Positions 17,119 to 25,229 of a stretch of 64,000 nt of DNA are shown piece after piece. The translations under genes and the position numbers were made by a program. The notes under the pieces are model-generated. The model saw only the letters and a list, made by a program, of their open reading frames with translations. It searched no databases and was not told the DNA's origin. Position 1 is the stretch's first letter. Each line of letters begins with the position of its first letter. Where the stretch lies: assembly GCA_963773745.1 (NCBI GenBank), contig CAVZCL010000001.1, positions 806,001 to 870,000 on the forward strand, given 5' to 3'. Source of the DNA: UBA5069 sp963773745 (GTDB lineage: Bacteria > Chloroflexota > Anaerolineae > Caldilineales > Caldilineaceae).

Positions 17119-18707
17119 CCAATCCGACAAAACTCTTGTACACAGATTTCACAGAAAAGGACAGATAACAACGGATAATCCGTTGTTATCTGTCCTTTTC
17201 TGTGAAATCTGTGTACAAGAGTTTTGTCCGTTAGCGAATGAGCGCCTTGCGCCGCGCCGCTGCGCATGGCATCCGCCGCCTCGAGCCGCTTCTGCGCCGC
17301 TGCCAGCCATGCCACATCGGCCTGCAGCGCGGCGGCGCACCTATCAAGCACGGCGCCTGTGGCCGCCGGCGCGACACCGCCCAGCCCATTGCGCACATCA
17401 ATGAAGTGCTGCGCGTCCAGGGCGAGGTTGAATTGCGCCTCGCTCAACTTCAGCCTGTCTCCGATTGCCGCCTGGGCCGCCGCCTGCAGCCGCTCGAGCG
17501 TGAGCTCTGTGCTGGGGATGCCATCAGCCACGGCCTGTTTGACCATGGTCGCCACCACCTTGTGCGCCGAACGGAAGGGTAGCCCGGCCTCGCGCACCAG
17601 CGCATCCGCCAGTTCCGTGGCGGTGGTGAAGCCCAGCGCCGCCTGCGCACGCAGGTGCTCCTTGTTGAGCGTGAGCGTGGCGAAGACCGCTGTGTAGAGC
17701 GTGACACACTCGCGCATACTAAAAATGGCGTTGACGAGAGGCGGCAGAATCTCGTCCTCAATGTCCTGCGTGTCGCCATAGGGAATGCTGTGGCACTGCA
17801 GCACCACTGTTTGCGCATAGCCCAGCGTGCGGCTCAAGCGGGCGCGCAGATGCTCGAGCACGACAGGGTTGCGCTTCTGCGGCATGATCGACGAAATCTG
17901 AATGAAGGAGTCGTCAATATAAAGCGCATTCGTCTCCCTGGTGGCGCGCACAAGCAGATCATGCGTGACGCGGCTCAACTGCACGGCCAGCGACTGAATG
18001 GCAGCGGCCGCGTCGGTGAGGTGATCGCCTGCGCCAATGCAATGCTGCGTGCTGGCAATGACGCTGTCGAAGCCCAGCAGCGCAGCCACGCGCTCCCGGT
18101 CAATGGCAAAGCCCGTACCCGTAAGCGCTGCCGCACCCAGGGGCGACTCGTTCATGTTGGCAAAGGCCGCCTGCACGCGTGCCTGATCCTTTTGCATTGC
18201 GGTGAGCACGCCGGCCAGGTAGTGGGCAAAGGTAATGGGCTGCGCCGGCTGCGTGTGCGTGTAGCCGGGCATGATGGTCTCCACGTGTTCGCGCGCCAGC
18301 GCTAGCACCGCATCGCGCAGGGCCAGCAGGTCGGCGTCCAGCCCCAGCAGCAGCGCGCGGAAGGCCATGCGCGCCAAGGCGTGGCCCAGATCATTGCGGC
18401 TGCGCGCAAGCTGCAGGTTACCGCCGAAGTCTGCCCCCGCCAGTTCGATGATGCGCCCCTCGACGCGGAAGAAGAGATCCTCAATGCCGGGCACGTAGCC
18501 CAGCGCGCCAACGCCTTCGGCGCGCATCTGCGCCACAGCGCGCAGAATGGCGGCGGCGTTCTCGGTCGAGATGACGCCCGTCTCGGCGAGCATGAGCGCA
18601 TGCGCCTCGTGCGAGGCGAGCATGGGGTCAAAGAGAAAGCGCTCCGAATCCTCATAGGAGGGGAGCAGAACTGTGCGTGTGTATTCAGGGTGCGGAAAGG
18701 AGGGCAT
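16977..18707 (-). CDS. Argininosuccinate-lyase-family protein with read-through tail
   Basis: 576 residues from 18707. Residues 1 to about 489 match the argininosuccinate lyase/fumarase II fold: QLARSRNDLGHALARM, the catalytic-His region MPGYTHTQPAQPITFAHYL and the flexible loop SSIMPQKRNP. The usual Gly before SSxMP is Ile, and no argG or other arginine gene is near, so the substrate may differ. The last 87 residues come from the 17126-17228 palindrome and then antisense of the Gfo/Idh gene. Normal family length is about 460-500, so the tail is probably an accident of the palindrome. Confidence 0.8.
   Translation of the reverse strand: MPSFPHPEYTRTVLLPSYEDSERFLFDPMLASHEAHALMLAETGVISTENAAAILRAVAQMRAEGVGALGYVPGIEDLFFRVEGRIIELAGADFGGNLQLARSRNDLGHALARMAFRALLLGLDADLLALRDAVLALAREHVETIMPGYTHTQPAQPITFAHYLAGVLTAMQKDQARVQAAFANMNESPLGAAALTGTGFAIDRERVAALLGFDSVIASTQHCIGAGDHLTDAAAAIQSLAVQLSRVTHDLLVRATRETNALYIDDSFIQISSIMPQKRNPVVLEHLRARLSRTLGYAQTVVLQCHSIPYGDTQDIEDEILPPLVNAIFSMRECVTLYTAVFATLTLNKEHLRAQAALGFTTATELADALVREAGLPFRSAHKVVATMVKQAVADGIPSTELTLERLQAAAQAAIGDRLKLSEAQFNLALDAQHFIDVRNGLGGVAPAATGAVLDRCAAALQADVAWLAAAQKRLEAADAMRSGAAQGAHSLTDKTLVHRFHRKGQITTDYPLLSVLFCEICVQEFCRIGYLALCHMRVRADSSTASQTSCVARPSEKSGTRFSPASSPSRKSDIW
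17126..17228. repeat. 103-base near-perfect palindrome, ACACAGATTTCACAGAAAA family
   Basis: Arms starting GACAAAACTCTTGTACACAG pair almost base for base with the right half, with a centre near GGATAATCC. It sits between the convergent Gfo/Idh and lyase genes and is read in frame by the lyase. Related units are at 15871 and 30883. Confidence 0.8.
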
Positions 18708-18720
18708 GCAGTCTTCCGGA

Positions 18721-19512
18721 CTAGATGACAGTTATCACGGTTTCGTAGAGCGCGGGCAAGGACTTGGGGCGAAGTCTGAATTTCGTCCCGTGATTGTGTC
18801 CACTTCTCGCATCGAAGTCAATGAGCATCGCGCCCGCTTCAAGTGCTTCAAGCAGCTTTTCCACATTAAACCTTTGCAACATCAAGACGCTGTTGTACCA
18901 GTAGTATTCCCTATTGTCTTCCTTCTTCACTTCTGCCTGCACATAGAAACAATTGAGAAGTTTCGTACCCGCTTTGTGCTCAAGGTCGTCAAAGCCCCAA
19001 TAGGGCTGCGGATTCAATTCATTCAATCCGATTTTCTTCTCGACATCCTGCAACCACGCTGAATGTCTTGGATCGACTTTGGAGGCGTCAAATGAAACAA
19101 GAACTCTTCGCCCCACTCGGTCAACCTTCACGATGAAGCCTCTGTCACTATATGACATTCCATGAATGGTCTGTCGAAAACTCGTTTCATCGACACCGTA
19201 CCGCTTGTCCGCTTCCTGGTGTCTCCAACCATAGTTGGGCAGCAGAACCCGTGGCACGAACTTTAAAGCTCGTGGTGATGGCTCGCAATGAAAGAGAGTC
19301 ACTAACGAAGATGAATTTGCTCTGCGTGTTTTGAGTTCCCACTCGGCCGCATTGGGGATTGGCAGATTGTTTTCGGTAATGCCGAGATAGTCCTCCAGTG
19401 TGTTCCCAATGCCGCCATGATTTCCGAACCGTCCGTTTTCAACCCACCCCAATGCGGCAAGTTCTTTTAGTGTCGCAATCAGCCCTTCTTTTGTATACAG
19501 CTGCACTGTCAC
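18721..19512 (-). CDS. Type II restriction endonuclease, MvaI/BcnI family
   Basis: 263 residues from a GTG that overlaps the methylase stop (GTGA). The sequence has the MvaI/BcnI catalytic region: GNTLEDYLGI, then EWELKTRR giving a Glu-x-Lys metal site. Known members cut CCWGG or CCSGG; the exact site here is not readable. This region is visibly less GC-rich than its surroundings, which fits horizontal gain. No controller protein is visible. Confidence 0.8.
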   Translation of the reverse strand: MTVQLYTKEGLIATLKELAALGWVENGRFGNHGGIGNTLEDYLGITENNLPIPNAAEWELKTRRANSSSLVTLFHCEPSPRALKFVPRVLLPNYGWRHQEADKRYGVDETSFRQTIHGMSYSDRGFIVKVDRVGRRVLVSFDASKVDPRHSAWLQDVEKKIGLNELNPQPYWGFDDLEHKAGTKLLNCFYVQAEVKKEDNREYYWYNSVLMLQRFNVEKLLEALEAGAMLIDFDARSGHNHGTKFRLRPKSLPALYETVITVI

Positions 19513-20291
19513 TCTCCTAGCGCGAGCTTGTTCTGGATGAAGAGTGACTCCTGTCCATCCACTACCGAACCGCCTTCTATGCGTCGCCGAGCAAGGTCAC
19601 AGTAATCACGCGATAGTTCGATGCCGATATAGCTTCTGCCGAGATTCTTGGCGGCAATTGCTGTTGTTCCCGAACCCATAAAGGGATCCAATACAACTTG
19701 CGCCATTGTGGAGCCAATGATTCTCTCAATAAGCTGAACCGGGAAAGGCGCAGGGTGAGGATTATTCATCTCCTGGTTAAACTCCCACACATCACCTAGC
19801 GCATTCGCCTTGGGGGCCAACGTGAAGTGCTTCTTTGCTATCAAGTAGATAACCTCGTATGTTGGCAGAAAGTAACCCTTGTTGAAGTTGATTCCTCCTT
19901 TCCTGCGCCAAATAATGATCTGCCGTACTGGAAATCCCTGGACAATGTCTTGCCTGTCTTGTAGCAAACCATCTTGAACACGCCATTTGTGGTTGTAGAA
20001 GATGGCTCCGGTTTCTTTCAATGTCCGCAGCATTTCGTGCAAGCACGCCCTTTGCCATTCCACATATTCTTCGTGCGGCATGCAGTCATCGTGGCTGGCA
20101 TACCCTTTCTGCAGCGCGGCATTGGCCCACTTGCCGCCACGCCCATCCTTCATGCCGTTGCCTGTTGAGTTCTTCAGATTGTATGGCGGCGAGGTGACAG
20201 CAAGGTCAACTGTGCCATCAGGTATCTCTTTCATGACTTCTACGGCGTCACCGCAGATAATCTGGTTGATGAATCGATCTGGCCAATTCAT
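19509..20291 (-). CDS. Type II DNA methyltransferase (beta-class order)
   Basis: 260 residues. Motif IV, TSPPYNLKN, lies near residue 33 and the AdoMet motif DPFMGSGTTAIAAKNLG near residue 210. That order is beta class. SPPY is typical of N4-cytosine and some N6-adenine enzymes; pairing with an MvaI/BcnI nuclease favours N4-cytosine. It shields host DNA from the nuclease encoded immediately downstream with a four-base overlap. Its methylase-first order fits safe establishment after transfer. Confidence 0.9.
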   Translation of the reverse strand: MNWPDRFINQIICGDAVEVMKEIPDGTVDLAVTSPPYNLKNSTGNGMKDGRGGKWANAALQKGYASHDDCMPHEEYVEWQRACLHEMLRTLKETGAIFYNHKWRVQDGLLQDRQDIVQGFPVRQIIIWRRKGGINFNKGYFLPTYEVIYLIAKKHFTLAPKANALGDVWEFNQEMNNPHPAPFPVQLIERIIGSTMAQVVLDPFMGSGTTAIAAKNLGRSYIGIELSRDYCDLARRRIEGGSVVDGQESLFIQNKLALGE

Positions 20292-20483
20292 TGTTCGCCC
20301 CTCATGTCATTCAAACACGTTACGACCGTTAGGCAATCGACTGGCTTTGTTAGGGGACACATCGACATCGAACGTCTTGCGATCGTTCACGTTCAAGTAC
20401 ACTGACCAGACTTAATTTTACTTCAGTCTTCCGTCAATCCACCCTTGACCCACAACCGTTGAACCCTTGAACCATTGGACTTG

Positions 20484-21389
20484 TCAACTCTTCATTCCCG
20501 TCAGCGCGATGCCCTTGATGATCTGGCGCTGGAAGATGATGAAGACGATGAGAAGCGGGATGGTGGCGAGGCTTGCCGCCGTCATGATCTTCTCCCACTC
20601 CACGGTTGATTCACCGCGGAAGAAGCTCAGCCCCACGGGCAGCGTGTAGTACTGGCGCTGGCTGGCAATGATCAGCGGCCACAAGTAGGCGTTCCAGTTG
20701 CCAATGAAGTTGAAGATGCAGAGCGCCGCCACGGCCGATTTTACCAGCGGCATGGCAATGTACCACCAGATGCCGAATTCGCTCACGCCATCAATGCGCG
20801 CGGCATCGAGTAGCTCGTCGGGGACGCTGTCGAAGAACTGGCGCATGAGGAAGATACCCGTCGCCGTGATGACGCCCGGGAAGGCAATGCCCCAATACTG
20901 CCAGAGCCCCACATTCCAGCCCAGGTCCACGCTCATCTGAAACCAGGGGATGATGAGCATCTCCGTGGGCACCATGAGGGTGGCGAGGATGCCCAGAAAA
21001 ATGATGTTCTTGCCCGGGAAAGAGAACTTGTTGAGCGTGTAACCGGCCAGCGAATCAAAGAAGGCCACGGTGACGGTGCTAATGGTTGCCACCAGAATGC
21101 TGTTCCAGTACCAGCGCGGAAAGCTGCTGGTGGTGAGCACGCGCACGTAGTTGTCCAGCGTGGGGTTCTTGGGCAGGAAGGCGAACTGCAGCAGTTCGGG
21201 TGCGGGCTTGAGGCTGGTGAGGACCATCCACGCGAAGGGCACAACCATTACGAGCGCGCCAATGCTCAGCAGCACGTAGGCAAGCAGCATAGTCCACGAA
21301 AAGCGCTTGGAGCCGGGCTCCGGCTGCGACACAACCCGTTCGGCAATCTCCAGGCTGTGAGCGGCGTCGGTGTCAAGGACGGTTGCCAT
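20484..21389 (-). CDS. Carbohydrate ABC transporter permease (MalG type)
   Basis: 301 residues with six TM helices. The cytoplasmic EAA loop reads DELLDAARIDGVSEFGIWW, as in MalG/UgpE permeases. The N-terminal segment before TM1 is about 30 residues. It lies 11 bases after the MalF-type permease and forms the channel with it. No ATPase gene adjoins; these systems often share a distant MsmK-like ATPase. Confidence 0.94.
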   Translation of the reverse strand: MATVLDTDAAHSLEIAERVVSQPEPGSKRFSWTMLLAYVLLSIGALVMVVPFAWMVLTSLKPAPELLQFAFLPKNPTLDNYVRVLTTSSFPRWYWNSILVATISTVTVAFFDSLAGYTLNKFSFPGKNIIFLGILATLMVPTEMLIIPWFQMSVDLGWNVGLWQYWGIAFPGVITATGIFLMRQFFDSVPDELLDAARIDGVSEFGIWWYIAMPLVKSAVAALCIFNFIGNWNAYLWPLIIASQRQYYTLPVGLSFFRGESTVEWEKIMTAASLATIPLLIVFIIFQRQIIKGIALTGMKS

Positions 21390-21400
21390 GGCAGAGGCTC

Positions 21401-22306
21401 CTAATATTCCACACGGCGTGTGAGCAGCCGCAGTTGCACAATGGTAATCACAAGGATGATGAGAAAGAGCAGCACGGTGAGCGCTGCCGCATAGCCCATG
21501 TTGAACTTGGCAAAGCCCTCCTTGTAGACCTCAAGCACGACGGTGGTCGTACTGTTGAGGGGGCCGCCTGCGCCGCGTGGGCTCATGTTCTGCACCAGCG
21601 CAAAGAGGCGCAGGAAGGAAATTGTGGACAAGACAGAGAGGTAGACAATAATCGGGTTTAGCAGCGGCAGCGTAATGCGCCAGAAGATTTGCCAGCCATT
21701 GGCCCCATCAATGCGCGCCGCCTCATAATAGATTTCGGGAATCTGCTGCAAGCCTGCCAGAAAGATGATGATGGAAAAGCCCAGCCCCTGCCACACGGCC
21801 ACGGCCGCAATCGAAAGCAGCGCCTGGCTGGGACTCTGCAGAAAAGGCTGAGTGGGCAACCCAATCCCGCTGAGAATTTGATTGATGAAGCCGCTCTGCG
21901 GTGCATAGAGCCAGTTCCACACGAACGCCACGGCGACGGCCGAGGTGACGTAGGGAATGAAGTAGGCGGCGCGGAAGAAGCCCGAGAGGCGGCGAATTTG
22001 CGTCAGCAGCAGCGCCACGCCCAGGCTGACGATCATCTGCGCGGGCACGCCATAGACGACGTACTCGATTGTGTTGATGAAGGCGGCGCGCACAGCACTG
22101 CGCGGTTTGAAGAGATCATCCCAGATGTCGCGATAGTTCTCCATCCCTACCCACGGCCCCGCGCCTTTGAGTACATTCCAATCGCGGAAGCTGATGTTGA
22201 GGGCCGACAGCGTTGGGTACCAGCGGATTGTGATGAAGAAGATGAGGCTTACGGAGAGAAAACCGTAGGCCCACAACACGCGGCGCTGGCTGAGCGATAT
22301 TCTCAT
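21401..22306 (-). CDS. Carbohydrate ABC transporter permease (MalF type)
   Basis: 301 residues from the ATG at 22306. Six TM helices and an EAA loop EIYYEAARIDGANGWQIFWR are visible. A longer upstream frame exists but would run antisense to nothing useful and lacks a better start. It is second in the order binding protein, MalF type, MalG type. Confidence 0.94.
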   Translation of the reverse strand: MRISLSQRRVLWAYGFLSVSLIFFITIRWYPTLSALNISFRDWNVLKGAGPWVGMENYRDIWDDLFKPRSAVRAAFINTIEYVVYGVPAQMIVSLGVALLLTQIRRLSGFFRAAYFIPYVTSAVAVAFVWNWLYAPQSGFINQILSGIGLPTQPFLQSPSQALLSIAAVAVWQGLGFSIIIFLAGLQQIPEIYYEAARIDGANGWQIFWRITLPLLNPIIVYLSVLSTISFLRLFALVQNMSPRGAGGPLNSTTTVVLEVYKEGFAKFNMGYAAALTVLLFLIILVITIVQLRLLTRRVEY

Positions 22307-22375
22307 GGGCGTCTCCGGGCAAGGGTGCAATTGCGGGGAAGTGATCGTCGTGCAAGCGTCTGGACAGACTATACA

Positions 22376-22414
22376 AGAGCGCATGGAGGCGCGGTCTGCG
22401 CCTCCATGCGCTCT
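22376..22414. terminator. Hairpin between binding-protein and permease genes
   Basis: Perfect 17-base arms AGAGCGCATGGAGGCGC and complement around GGTCT. In importer operons such a hairpin after the binding-protein gene often stabilises that part of the message and attenuates the permeases; this is inferred here. Confidence 0.65.
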
Positions 22415-22448
22415 CAGTGTGGCAACTGACTGCCACCACGCCGTCAGC

Positions 22449-23873
22449 CTAGTTCTCGGCCCAGAATTCGTCGTAGAATTCCTGCGAAGTCTCCACGGCG
22501 AAGTCGAGCTCTTCGGCCGGGTCAGCGTCATTGAGCTTGACGGCGTCGTACGCATCAAGCAGCGACTGACGCACAACCGACTCGTCCACAAGGAAGGTGG
22601 AAGCGGCATAGGGCAGGCCGGCGACAAAGGCGCCCAGCTTGGGATCAGCCAGGAGGGTGGCATCTGACGCAGCTTCAAGCTGTGCGGGCAACTCACCCGT
22701 CTCGGCAACCCACAGGGCGCCGGCGGCGGGCGTGGTGATGAACTTGAGGAACTTGACGGCAGCATCCATGCGCGCCGGGTCGGCGGCGGCCTTGTTGGTG
22801 ATGCCATGCGTCCAGAAGGAGCCAAAGGTCATCTTGACGTCATTGACAGTTGGCATTTCGGTGACGCCGAAGTTGAGGTCCGGCGCGCTATTGGCAATCG
22901 TGCCCAGGCGGAAGGAACCGTCAATGTGGAAACAGGCCTTGCCCGAAAGGAAGAAGTTCGGGTCGCCATCAAAGAGCGTGGCATCGCCGGTCTTGAGTTC
23001 CGTCTCGAACTTGAGCAGCTGGTCCCAGGCGTCGTAGCCGGCCTGGCTGGCATTCCACAGGATGGTGCGGTTGTCTTCGCTCTGGGGCTCCTGGCCAAAC
23101 TGGCGCAGCAGGACTTCGCGATACCAGTTGTGCGCCTGTCCGGACATGGAGACAGGGAAGCCCATGATCTCGTAATTGCCGGCATCGTCAAGCTTGGTGC
23201 ACTGTACGGCCTGCTCCTCGAGCTCCTGAATGGTTGTCGGCGGGTTCTCGGGATCGAGGCCGGCGGCTTCCATCAGGTCCTTGTTGTAGAAGAGCGCCAG
23301 CGTGCGGACGGCTGTGGGCAGCGTGTAGATTTCGCCGTCCTGGAAGCTGGACTCAACCAGCGGGCTGAACTGCGCGAGCACTTCTTCCGGCGGGAATTCG
23401 TCTGCAGGGAGCGGAACGATGTAATCAGCGGCCACCCAGGCGGGCTGCCACGAGTAGAAGAGCGTCACAACGTCGGGGCCCACGCCGGCCGGCACGCTCG
23501 CGGCAATCTTGTCGCGGAACTGGTCGTAGGGGATGTCCGAATTGTGGATGATCTTGATGCCGGGGTTCTCGGCCTCGAACTGCTCAATGAGCATGTCCAT
23601 GGCCTTGATGCGTGCCTCAAAGTTGTACTGCCAGTACTCGAGTTCGATGACATCGCCATCGGCGGCAGGGGCAGCCTCTTCGGCGGGAGCCTCGGTCGCT
23701 GCAGCTTCGGCGGCAGGGGCCTCGGCGGCGGGCGCTTCGGTGGCGGCAGCTTCAGCGGCGGGAGCAGCGGGGGCCTCGACGGCCGGGGCTGCTGCAGGCG
23801 CGCCACAGGCCGACGCAATCAGCGCGACCATGACAAGCAACGCCATCAGTGTGAACAATTTGTGCGACTTCAT
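22449..23873 (-). CDS. Extracellular sugar-binding lipoprotein (MalE type)
   Basis: 474 residues. The signal peptide ends in the lipobox IASAC, followed by a 45-residue linker built from repeated Glu-Ala-Pro-Ala units. The mature part is a family 1 solute-binding protein (IELEYWQYNFEARIKAMDML; AAGLDPENPPTTIQELEE; a Gly-Trp-rich C half). It feeds the two permeases downstream. The linker is longer than usual and probably spans a thick envelope layer. Confidence 0.94.
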   Translation of the reverse strand: MKSHKLFTLMALLVMVALIASACGAPAAAPAVEAPAAPAAEAAATEAPAAEAPAAEAAATEAPAEEAAPAADGDVIELEYWQYNFEARIKAMDMLIEQFEAENPGIKIIHNSDIPYDQFRDKIAASVPAGVGPDVVTLFYSWQPAWVAADYIVPLPADEFPPEEVLAQFSPLVESSFQDGEIYTLPTAVRTLALFYNKDLMEAAGLDPENPPTTIQELEEQAVQCTKLDDAGNYEIMGFPVSMSGQAHNWYREVLLRQFGQEPQSEDNRTILWNASQAGYDAWDQLLKFETELKTGDATLFDGDPNFFLSGKACFHIDGSFRLGTIANSAPDLNFGVTEMPTVNDVKMTFGSFWTHGITNKAAADPARMDAAVKFLKFITTPAAGALWVAETGELPAQLEAASDATLLADPKLGAFVAGLPYAASTFLVDESVVRQSLLDAYDAVKLNDADPAEELDFAVETSQEFYDEFWAEN

Positions 23874-23945
23874 TCTCTCTTCTCCTGAGTGTGGATGGTT
23901 GTGCAGGCGCGAAAGGCGCCTCCGGTACAGGGAACGCTCGGACGG

Positions 23946-24902
23946 CTAGAGGGAAATCTTGAGCAAACGCGCGGCATTGCCGGCGAAGATCAACTTGAGG
24001 TGTTCTTCGGGCATGTTCAGATCCAGGCAGTCGCGCAGCTGATCCTGCAGATAGCGCAGGGCAAAGCCACGTGGGAACCAGCTTGAATCCGTGCCGAAGA
24101 TAATGCGCTCGGGGCCAATGGTCTCGTAATACTTGCGGAAGAGGTACTTGACGGTCACCTCGCCGGGCACCCAGCGAATCCACTGGTTGCTGCCGCTGGT
24201 GTCAACGCTCACATTGGGGCAGGCCCACGCCAGTTGCAGCGTCTCCCGCTCCCAAGCGCAGCCAAAGTGGGGAACCACAAAATCAACTTCGGGGAAGGAC
24301 TTGGCCACATTGTGCAGCTTGAGCGGGTTGATGTTCTGATGCCAGGCGATGCCGCCCGCTCCGCCCTGGATGCCAAAGTGAATCAGCACGGGGATGCCAA
24401 GCTCGGCGCACTTCTCCCACACGGGGAATGCGCGCGGATCCTCGATTGGCTCTTCGATATTGGGGGCCAGCAGCTTGTAGGCGCGCAGCCCCAAATCGTT
24501 GACCGCATGCTCCAGCCGCTCAACGGCATCGGGCAGGAAGGGCGAATGGTGGGCAAAGCCCACGAAGCGATCCGGATACCAGCTGCAGACTTCGGCCAGG
24601 TGCTCATTGCCGCCGCCGGTGACAAAACCAATTGCGCGGATGCCGTAGGTGTCCAGCTCCTCCACCCAGCGACGCGCCTGTTCACGGTCGCCTGGGTGCG
24701 CGTCCTTGCCCTCTGCCTGGGGAAAGTTCCACATGCGCCGCCATTGCTCCTGATAGGGGCGGCTCTTCTCCTGAATAATGCGGCGGCGCTCTTCGCTCAC
24801 CTGCTCCGTATAGAGCTTCATTGTGTCGCCCATGTCGGGGAACCAGGGGCCTTCGGTGGGGAAATGGGCGTGGAAGTCAATGACCTCGAGACCTTCGTAC
24901 AT
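23946..24902 (-). CDS. Amidohydrolase-family (amidohydrolase 2) TIM-barrel enzyme
   Basis: 318 residues from the ATG at 24902, which has GAGG seven bases upstream; a longer frame to 24995 is less likely. Metal ligands are visible: DFHAHF, the His in PVLIHFGIQGG, VVPHFGCAW, and the Asp in IIFGTDSSWFPRG. This subfamily includes decarboxylases and lactone or amide hydrolases. It lies 72 bases upstream of the sugar-binding lipoprotein gene and is probably cotranscribed, so a lactone or sugar-acid substrate is plausible but unproven. Confidence 0.88.
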   Translation of the reverse strand: MYEGLEVIDFHAHFPTEGPWFPDMGDTMKLYTEQVSEERRRIIQEKSRPYQEQWRRMWNFPQAEGKDAHPGDREQARRWVEELDTYGIRAIGFVTGGGNEHLAEVCSWYPDRFVGFAHHSPFLPDAVERLEHAVNDLGLRAYKLLAPNIEEPIEDPRAFPVWEKCAELGIPVLIHFGIQGGAGGIAWHQNINPLKLHNVAKSFPEVDFVVPHFGCAWERETLQLAWACPNVSVDTSGSNQWIRWVPGEVTVKYLFRKYYETIGPERIIFGTDSSWFPRGFALRYLQDQLRDCLDLNMPEEHLKLIFAGNAARLLKISL

Positions 24903-25229
24903 ATCGCCTCTATTCAGGGTGCGCGTCGCCTCTGCACCTGCGAGCCACGGTGTGGTCGCCATGCGGCCACTGCGCAACAGCAAAGTGGCAACCAAGGAGA
25001 AGCGTGAAGTTGCCGAAAGGCAGCGCTGGAGAAATCGTAAAGGGTCGGCCCACGCGCTTCCGGGGAGGATTCGATTGCGTTTTAAGATGGTGCCAGTCTG
25101 ATGCTGCCGAAGTTTACACGGTGGGCGCGCGGATTGTCAACGCAGGGGACGGCGGATGTGTTTCGCAAACGGGGGCAATGCGCGGCTGCGCACAGTAACT
25201 TCCAGCCTGCGGGAAAGCTCATTGTGGCG
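24903..25229. other. Intergenic region upstream of the amidohydrolase operon
   Basis: 327 bases between the subtilase stop and the amidohydrolase start, both leftward. It should hold the promoter of the amidohydrolase/ABC operon. I see no clear -35/-10 pair, RNA gene or repeat. Confidence 0.5.

Noticed and set aside
14758..17130. 790-codon antisense frame over the binding protein and Gfo/Idh genes
   Set aside because: It covers two well-supported sense genes and a palindrome; no motif is visible.
16977..18707. Confident naming of the lyase as argH
   Set aside because: The family fold is clear, but the altered SSxMP context and lack of arginine genes nearby leave the substrate open.
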